Part shown: positions 39,464 to 45,000 of the stretch, piece after piece
How the letters are laid out: each line of letters opens with the position of its first letter
Position numbering within the stretch: the first letter of the stretch is position 1
Assembly (NCBI RefSeq): GCF_000227135.1
Contig: NC_018263.1
Span: 1,072,535 to 1,117,534 of the forward strand
DNA: 45,000 nucleotides
Direction of reading: 5' to 3'
Source of the DNA: Leishmania donovani
Lineage: Eukaryota; Euglenozoa; Kinetoplastea; Trypanosomatida; Trypanosomatidae
Made by a program: the position numbers and the translations under genes
The notes under the pieces: model-generated
Databases searched by the model: none
What the model was told of the DNA's origin: nothing
What the model saw: only the letters and a program-made list of their open reading frames with translations

Positions 39464-40483
39464 TTACATTCTCCACCGTGTCGTTGATGACTTCGATAGG
39501 TGGCGGAACGGTACTGGCGGACTGCTGTCGATTGAGCGAGCGCTTTTCGGATCTGCACGCACCACAAAAGGGCCTGATGCGCTCGGTGGGACCGCAGAAG
39601 ATACTGGGGCACGCGAACCTGAGTGGCGATCATACTCGCAGTACCCCGGGGAAAAGCAGGGATGATAAAAGCTCCCTTTGGCATCAATGTGGTGCACCGG
39701 GCAGACGCCGTGGCCGTGCAAGTTGCTCAGAGTGGAGCTATCCATGTAGCCCGGTGTCACAGAGCGGTGCCGTGAATGGCTCTCACGGCTAAGGATTTCT
39801 GCAATCGCCTCCACATCCGCGTCCTGATTCTCTTCGGAGCCGTGAAGTACATGCACTGCCTCTCGGTTCAACGCGCACATGCCCCGCACAAACGCCTCCT
39901 TGAGCTTTTCATTCAAGCTGGCATCCTTTGCTCTCTCCTCCTCCAATTGCCTCTGGTACCCCTCAATCTGCCCAAGTAGCTCCTGCTCGCGGCAGTCGCG
40001 TTTGTGCACCTCCTTTGCCTCAAGCCGCTTATGGCGAAGAGCTGCCGCAAACAGGCGCCACTGCATGTACGCGTGAAATAAGTTAAGCCGCCCAATGTGG
40101 GCGTGAGCCTCCTCGGCGAGTCGGCGACGCTCCCGACGAACATCAGCACAGCGCCTCCATGTGTGAAAGAGGCGCTCGAGGTGAAGGTTCGCGTGCATCT
40201 GCTGCAATTCCACTGCGGCCTGCAGCACTTGCGCCTTCTTCTTGTGATGACGTTCCTCTTCCGCTGCTTTCGCCGCTTCAGCGTCCGCAATCCTTCGCTC
40301 CAGGTGTTCACGCACCGCATCCAGCTCTTGCTTGGCATCATCGCGCACCTGCTGTGTTCGCCGCCGAAGGTACTCCTCTATCATAACCGAAATATGGTCA
40401 TTCATGCGAGCGCAAGCGCCGCCAACGTTCTCGGCCACCTCAGCCACAAAGCTCGCATCGGTCTCTGCCTTTACAAGCGGCAT
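39464..40483 (-). CDS. POC5: POC5-like centrin-binding basal-body protein
   Basis: A 339-residue coiled-coil protein that I identify as a homologue of POC5, an inner-scaffold protein of centrioles and basal bodies that binds centrin. The key mark is KEAFVRGMCALNREAV (residues 195-210), matching the conserved POC5 box (RGVCALNMEA in animals). Before it lie two Sfi1-like centrin-binding helices built around tryptophan: LERLFHTWRRCADVRRERRR (W109) and LFHAYMQWRLFAAALRHKRL (W142). Residues 45-100 and 155-195 are strongly coiled-coil. The C-terminal 120 residues are Ser/Pro-rich and include a Cys/His group, CPVHHID with FYHPCFSPGYC (261-282). The start is a true ATG, 38 nt after a good splice acceptor. 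It probably localises to the flagellar basal body. It is shorter than the 575-residue human protein. Confidence 0.8.
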   Translation of the reverse strand: MPLVKAETDASFVAEVAENVGGACARMNDHISVMIEEYLRRRTQQVRDDAKQELDAVREHLERRIADAEAAKAAEEERHHKKKAQVLQAAVELQQMHANLHLERLFHTWRRCADVRRERRRLAEEAHAHIGRLNLFHAYMQWRLFAAALRHKRLEAKEVHKRDCREQELLGQIEGYQRQLEEERAKDASLNEKLKEAFVRGMCALNREAVHVLHGSEENQDADVEAIAEILSRESHSRHRSVTPGYMDSSTLSNLHGHGVCPVHHIDAKGSFYHPCFSPGYCEYDRHSGSRAPVSSAVPPSASGPFVVRADPKSARSIDSSPPVPFRHLSKSSTTRWRM

Positions 40484-41402
40484 TCTGCAGTGCGCGATGA
40501 TGCTGAGGCAGACAAGCTATCCTTACAAAGGAAAAAAATAAGATGCACCCCGTTTTACAGAATTCGCCAATAAAACGTCACGAAGGCAGCGAAGACGCCG
40601 AAGGGCAACAGGAACAGCAAGAACGTTTTGCCTGAATTTGTGTGTGCGTGTGTGTTTTCTTTCTCTCACTCAACGGGCGAGGGATTCTGGCCTGCACTTC
40701 GAAAAAAAAAAGTGCCTTCAGAAAAGAAAGAAAGCCTGCCGATACCCCCTTCTGCCCCTATGCCTCTGCATGCTCACGCTGAACACAAAACCACCTCGCA
40801 AAGAGAGCTGGTGTGTAACGGATGCTGGAAACAGAGGGTTGTAGAACTGTTGAAGAATGGCACAATTCAACACACGTTGCAGAGGTGCCTATCGAGTTCC
40901 TGAGTAAAGCGGCTCAGTGAGAATGCAGGCAGAATGTGCGCACCCACGCAAACATCAAAGAGAAAGAGGATGAAGATAAGGGCGAGAAGTGGAAGGTGAG
41001 CCCTCCGCCTACCTGCCTCAGGTCACGAAAGAAAAAAACGGAAAAACTGTGCACCGTTTGTCTGCATCTCCAGTGTCCGGCAGATCCTGGTTGCGCTCTC
41101 TTGTGCGGCGGTAAATCCAGTCGACATCTGCGGAATCCGATCTTCTTTTTTTTCTTGCGTCTTGAAATGAAACGATAGCTGCGAAGCACGATGCCTTAAG
41201 ACGGTAATGAAGCGGCATCTGCTTCAAGGAGGAACACTACAAAAGAGTCAAAAGCGCCTCACAAAAAAAGCCAAACACTGCCTGTAGGGATCCGCATGTC
41301 ACACACGCCGCCTGTGCGCCACAACAATGCCTGCTGTTTTGAAGCAAGTGGTGGAAAAGAGTGTTGTGCAAGGAAGAGGGATACGGACGCACACATACGT
41401 GC
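40484..41402. other. Gap between the large unknown gene and the POC5-like gene
   Basis: It holds the POC5 splice site and, to the right, the 3' UTR of the large unknown gene. Short A runs (40702-40711 and 41262-41268) and a T run (about 41144-41155) lie inside. The frames are short and overlap on both strands; none is convincing. Confidence 0.6.
40522..40547 (-). promoter_or_regulatory. Spliced-leader acceptor for the POC5-like gene
   Basis: The minus strand reads GCATCTTATTTTTTTCC followed by TTTGTAAG, with AG at 40522-40523. The predicted 5' UTR is 38 nt. Confidence 0.65.
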
Positions 41403-44400
41403 TTACTTTTCGGCAAACATTTCTTTCGTGGTCAAGCTCGGTTGAGCGTCGAGGTGTGTGTCATCGAGGCCACCCTCCTTCTCCTGCATCTTCGCCGCCT
41501 GCTGAGGGTCTAGTGTCACCCCGTTGACGCGCAGTTCCTCCTGCATTTTGCGCAACTCCGTGTACTCCTTCGCCGCCATCTGCGTTCGCAGCAGCGGGTT
41601 GCGCGTGATTTTTTCGTGCAGCACGGCTTCCTTGTAGAGCAGTGCCGTTCCGTATGTGTACGCTTGCTGCGCAGGGTTCTCGAGGTGCGCTTCGAGGGCG
41701 TTGATAGTGCGATCAAGCTCCCTGCGGTCGATCAAATGCGCCATCTTCTCGCGCACTTTGGTCAGCTCCTCCATCAAGACAAGCTTCTGCGATTGGTCGC
41801 CAGACAGCAAAATCTGGCACAGGCGCCGCAGAGCATCGTTGATGAGGCGGTGGCCTCGCACGCGCGACGCCAACGCGCACTGGGTGTAGATGTACACATA
41901 AGCCGGTTCATACATGTCCCACATCCGTTGTACCTCGTCTCGGTCCTTGGGATGCACGCGAAAGGCAAAGTACATGTGAGTCCAGAAGAGGAAAGGATCA
42001 GAGCCTTCGTACTCCTTGGAGCGCCACTTGAGTATTTTGCGCCGGAACACCGTCTCTGCGACTGCATTCAGTGTGTTGTAATACGGCACCAGTTCTGGCG
42101 TCACAGCGCCGCCGCGAGCTCGCTTCTCCATATCTTTCATCAAAAGCTCGTTGGAAGGCTGCCACTTCAGACGTCGGTGCACCTCCTTTGTGATAGCCTC
42201 GCCGTAGGCAGGCAGGTTTGCATGTACGACAGCGAGCCGGTACGGTAGCTCGCTGAACGGCTCGACCCAGTGACGCGGCTCACCTTGCGCAAAGAGCTTG
42301 TCCACCACCGTCCCCACATCCTGCAGGTGTTGCAGCACGTCATCACCAGGCTTGTAGACACGAAGCATGTATTTTGCCTCTGTGAGTAGGGGCGCCTTCC
42401 ACGACGCGGGCAGCCGCTCGCGCGCTGTGCGCACCGCCAAATGATACAAGTTCAGGCATTTGTCGCGGTAGGACCGGCTGGTCTGGAAGCGGCCCTGCCG
42501 CTGCATGAACTCCGAGTGCTCCCAGTACAAGTCCCCCATGTAGCGCAGCCACAGATGCTCTGCGGTTTCCTGAGTGAGAGGTGCGCCTTCCAAGAATACG
42601 CGCGCGCGCTCAGGGAACGGGTGGATGGATGGGTGCGTCTTCTTGTTGACATTTTCCAAGCAGCGGTCAGAGATGTCCATCGCGAGGGTTAGACGACCTC
42701 GGCGTTCGTTGAACCACATGTACTCTGTTTCATCTGTCATGGGGTACCAGCGCTTACTGCTGCCGGAGTGCCACAACGCTTCGGCCTTGTCGAGATGCCC
42801 GGAGATTTCCGCAAAGAGAGCATTCTCTCCATCGAGGAATTCCTTCTCATCATACTCGTAAGGCGGATCTGAGTCGGGTACTGGAATCTGCACAATATCC
42901 TTGCCAGCCTTCGCATAGTTGGAGAACAGCTCGATCGAATCCTCGTAAAGCTCCTCGGCGCGGGAGCGAAAGCGGCTGTCAGCGAAGTCGAGGAACATGC
43001 TATGGAACTTCTTGCCTGTGTAGAACGCCAACGCACCGCGACACCACTGGTAAAACGCCTCCACCGCCGCGTCGCGGGACGCGTCGCTGATACCTTCAAC
43101 GCGGGAGGGGCACCTGATGCAGGCATCGTTCAGGTGACGGTGGAGAAACTCTTTGTGTGTCTCCAGCTGCTCGGCGCTATGGAACTCTGTGATCATGAAC
43201 TCGCCCAGCTCATTCTTGATCCACTTCATGAAGGGCTGGGAAATGGGCTCATACTTACGGTCGCGCACCATGACCGCATAGCGCTGCACCGGGTTCTTGC
43301 GAATCGTCTCAAGCTCGAGGGAGGTCATCTCTTGGACAAAATTCATGAAGTTCCTCCCAAGAAGCTTGCTCTTCGCCGATGCGCGTCGAAGAATCTCGTC
43401 CGCCTCTGCCTTGACGACGTTCGCCTCGGTGGTTCGATTTCCCTTGAACTTGTAAAAGTCGGCGAGAAAGTGCTTCGTGTGGGCCTCGAAGACGAGGCGA
43501 AACACCTCGTCCTGCTCCTTGGGCACCTCTGGATGATCGCCAACGCGCCCTTCGCGGAAGCGCTCCATTGTGTCGTACAGCATCTTCTCGCACTTGTCCT
43601 CGCTCGCCACCTGAGTAAGGTTCCCGAATTCGGTCAGAGCCTGCTGAAATGCGTCGCGATAAGCCCGCCATGTCTTCTCGAGATCCTCCTTGTTGAACTC
43701 GACTGCGTCCACTGCATCGACACCACGGTACGGATCCACAATGGAGTCCGTCTCCCACGGCAAGTTGGGCAGCAGAATATCAGAGTCATACGACAGCTTC
43801 GACTTGCGCAGCCGCTCCTGGCGCTCGAGCCGCTGGCGCTCCGACCTCTTCATCGGCTTGCCGTCCTTGCCCACAAGCTTCTTCTCCTTTGCCTCAGCGG
43901 CTGCCTCAAGTGAGTCGTTCTTTGAAACCTCGCGAAACAGCGGCAGTGGCTTATACCCGACTACCAGCTCCGGCAAAGACTTGAGCTTGTGCATCTTCAC
44001 TTCGTCAAAAGCAGACGGTCCGGAAGGGGCGTCGTCCAGCGTCACCCGCTCATCGTCGCGCAGCGGCGGCGGAACGTAATACTCCTTTTCAGGCTGTTTT
44101 TCCTCCAAGGGATCGTGCACCATACCATACTGCCGAATCATGGGCTCTGTCTCGACGAGAGTCTCGCGATACCACTTCGGCATCTCATTCAGCTCTCTGG
44201 ATTGCGGAACACGGAAGAGCTCGTTTGGCACATCTGGTTCCGCGTTTTTCGGTCTCTCAGCGACCTGGATAAACCCCGCCGGCGTAGACGCGCCAACAGC
44301 TCCTGAGTCCGACTCGGTCGTCGTCACAGACGCTTTGATCTGGGTCTGAGAAACTGCTGGCTGCCCTTTCGCTGTCTCCTCAAGAAGCGGAGACTCGATT

Positions 44401-45000
44401 TTCTCCATCATCTCTCCGTCGGTCAGGGCGCCAGCCGTCTTGCCGGCTTCCAGCGGCGGTCGCTCCGCCTCCAGCTCCTTGATTTTTCGAATATTCGCCT
44501 CGACCTGCGCACGCAGCATCGGACGGTCGCCGTATTGCTTCGATGTGTTGTGGTGCGCCTTCATCATTGCTACTGCTGGGTCGTAGCCAGCTAGCCGCGT
44601 GGCCTCCGCCCCTTGCTCCAGCATCTCATACTGAATGTTTGCCTGGGTTGCGATAGCGGCGCCCTGCTCCACAGTAATGCCGGTCGGCAGTGGCTCCATG
44701 TCCGCCTTGGGGAAGCCAGATATCGGATCTATCTGTGCGGGGTTCAGCTCTCTCTTCCCTGCCGTGAGGGCCTGATGCGCCCCGTACGCCTGGAGCTTTA
44801 TCTTTGTCTTGGCCACTTCGAGAGGATCTGCAGTACCAGAGAGCGCCTGGTATGTCTGGTCTGGGTCAAGATCAACGACGCCAGAGAGAATGCCGTGGTA
44901 CACGTCGCCCATTTCAGACTGACGCTGCTCCTCTTCTTTCAACAGTGTCCGGTCCGTTTGCAAGCTTTGGTGAACAGCTTTGCGCTCCTCGCCCTCGATG
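41403..45000 (-). CDS. Large helical protein of unknown function, 5' end outside the window
   Basis: The frame is open to the right edge: before the TTG at 44963 the codons continue as IEGEERKAVHQS without a stop, so the TTG is not a true start and the gene begins beyond base 45000. At least 1198 residues are present, ending TTKEMFAEK. The protein is charged and mostly helical. Roughly the first 320 visible residues are Glu/Ala/Pro-rich. A very basic helix follows (GKPMKRSERQRLERQERLRK), then a long helical body rich in Tyr, Trp and Phe (for example AFYQWCRGALAFYTGKKFHS, LWLRYMGDLYWEHSEFMQRQ). I recognise no domain. The style resembles the large lineage-specific proteins of the trypanosomatid mitochondrial ribosome or its assembly factors, but that is a guess; the N-terminal targeting signal cannot be checked here. 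An internal ATG giving MGDVYHGILSG is the first one visible. Confidence 0.85.
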   Translation of the reverse strand, partial: IEGEERKAVHQSLQTDRTLLKEEEQRQSEMGDVYHGILSGVVDLDPDQTYQALSGTADPLEVAKTKIKLQAYGAHQALTAGKRELNPAQIDPISGFPKADMEPLPTGITVEQGAAIATQANIQYEMLEQGAEATRLAGYDPAVAMMKAHHNTSKQYGDRPMLRAQVEANIRKIKELEAERPPLEAGKTAGALTDGEMMEKIESPLLEETAKGQPAVSQTQIKASVTTTESDSGAVGASTPAGFIQVAERPKNAEPDVPNELFRVPQSRELNEMPKWYRETLVETEPMIRQYGMVHDPLEEKQPEKEYYVPPPLRDDERVTLDDAPSGPSAFDEVKMHKLKSLPELVVGYKPLPLFREVSKNDSLEAAAEAKEKKLVGKDGKPMKRSERQRLERQERLRKSKLSYDSDILLPNLPWETDSIVDPYRGVDAVDAVEFNKEDLEKTWRAYRDAFQQALTEFGNLTQVASEDKCEKMLYDTMERFREGRVGDHPEVPKEQDEVFRLVFEAHTKHFLADFYKFKGNRTTEANVVKAEADEILRRASAKSKLLGRNFMNFVQEMTSLELETIRKNPVQRYAVMVRDRKYEPISQPFMKWIKNELGEFMITEFHSAEQLETHKEFLHRHLNDACIRCPSRVEGISDASRDAAVEAFYQWCRGALAFYTGKKFHSMFLDFADSRFRSRAEELYEDSIELFSNYAKAGKDIVQIPVPDSDPPYEYDEKEFLDGENALFAEISGHLDKAEALWHSGSSKRWYPMTDETEYMWFNERRGRLTLAMDISDRCLENVNKKTHPSIHPFPERARVFLEGAPLTQETAEHLWLRYMGDLYWEHSEFMQRQGRFQTSRSYRDKCLNLYHLAVRTARERLPASWKAPLLTEAKYMLRVYKPGDDVLQHLQDVGTVVDKLFAQGEPRHWVEPFSELPYRLAVVHANLPAYGEAITKEVHRRLKWQPSNELLMKDMEKRARGGAVTPELVPYYNTLNAVAETVFRRKILKWRSKEYEGSDPFLFWTHMYFAFRVHPKDRDEVQRMWDMYEPAYVYIYTQCALASRVRGHRLINDALRRLCQILLSGDQSQKLVLMEELTKVREKMAHLIDRRELDRTINALEAHLENPAQQAYTYGTALLYKEAVLHEKITRNPLLRTQMAAKEYTELRKMQEELRVNGVTLDPQQAAKMQEKEGGLDDTHLDAQPSLTTKEMFAEK

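Noticed and set aside
43002..43913. 303-codon plus-strand frame
   Set aside because: Wholly antisense to the large right-hand gene; a typical GC-rich shadow frame.

Overview
The window looks like nuclear DNA of a trypanosomatid, most probably Leishmania or a close relative. All ten well-supported genes lie on the minus strand, none shows an intron, and the coding sequence is GC-rich with G/C-ending codons. Long gaps hold polypyrimidine tracts followed by AG just upstream of the starts (candidate spliced-leader acceptor sites) and simple repeats such as GT, TA and CCCT. This fits one polycistronic unit transcribed from the right edge to the left. Genus and chromosome are inferences; I cannot run a search.

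In transcription order (right to left) the genes are: a large unrecognised protein whose 5' end lies beyond the window (41403-45000); a POC5-like centrin-binding basal-body protein (39464-40483); a pentapeptide-repeat protein (37914-38768); an importin-beta/exportin-like transport receptor (34056-37073); a metallophosphoesterase of the MPPED type (32196-33296); the E2 subunit of mitochondrial pyruvate dehydrogenase (29869-31260); a TRM9-like tRNA wobble-uridine methyltransferase (24086-25108); a PCID2/Thp1-like PCI protein (21633-23288); a giant 3458-residue protein kinase (7586-17962); and a FAN1-like structure-specific nuclease (1155-6362).

The genes are not a functional operon. They mix DNA repair, signalling, mRNA export, tRNA modification, central metabolism and cytoskeleton, as is usual in trypanosomatid gene arrays. 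Several open frames begin at GTG or TTG; I moved those starts to the first in-frame ATG. For FAN1 and TRM9 that ATG is also the first AUG after the predicted splice acceptor.

The less ordinary parts are the giant kinase, with a three-copy peptide repeat and an insert of about 85 extra residues in its N-lobe; the FAN1 homologue, with a long insert before its nuclease domain; the gap at 25109-29868, which holds broken coding-like fragments, a hairpin cluster and an AT-richer stretch with an opposite-strand ORF; and the 3.7 kb gap at 17963-21632, with a strongly strand-asymmetric segment. I found no convincing new multi-gene system, and no rRNA, tRNA or CRISPR.
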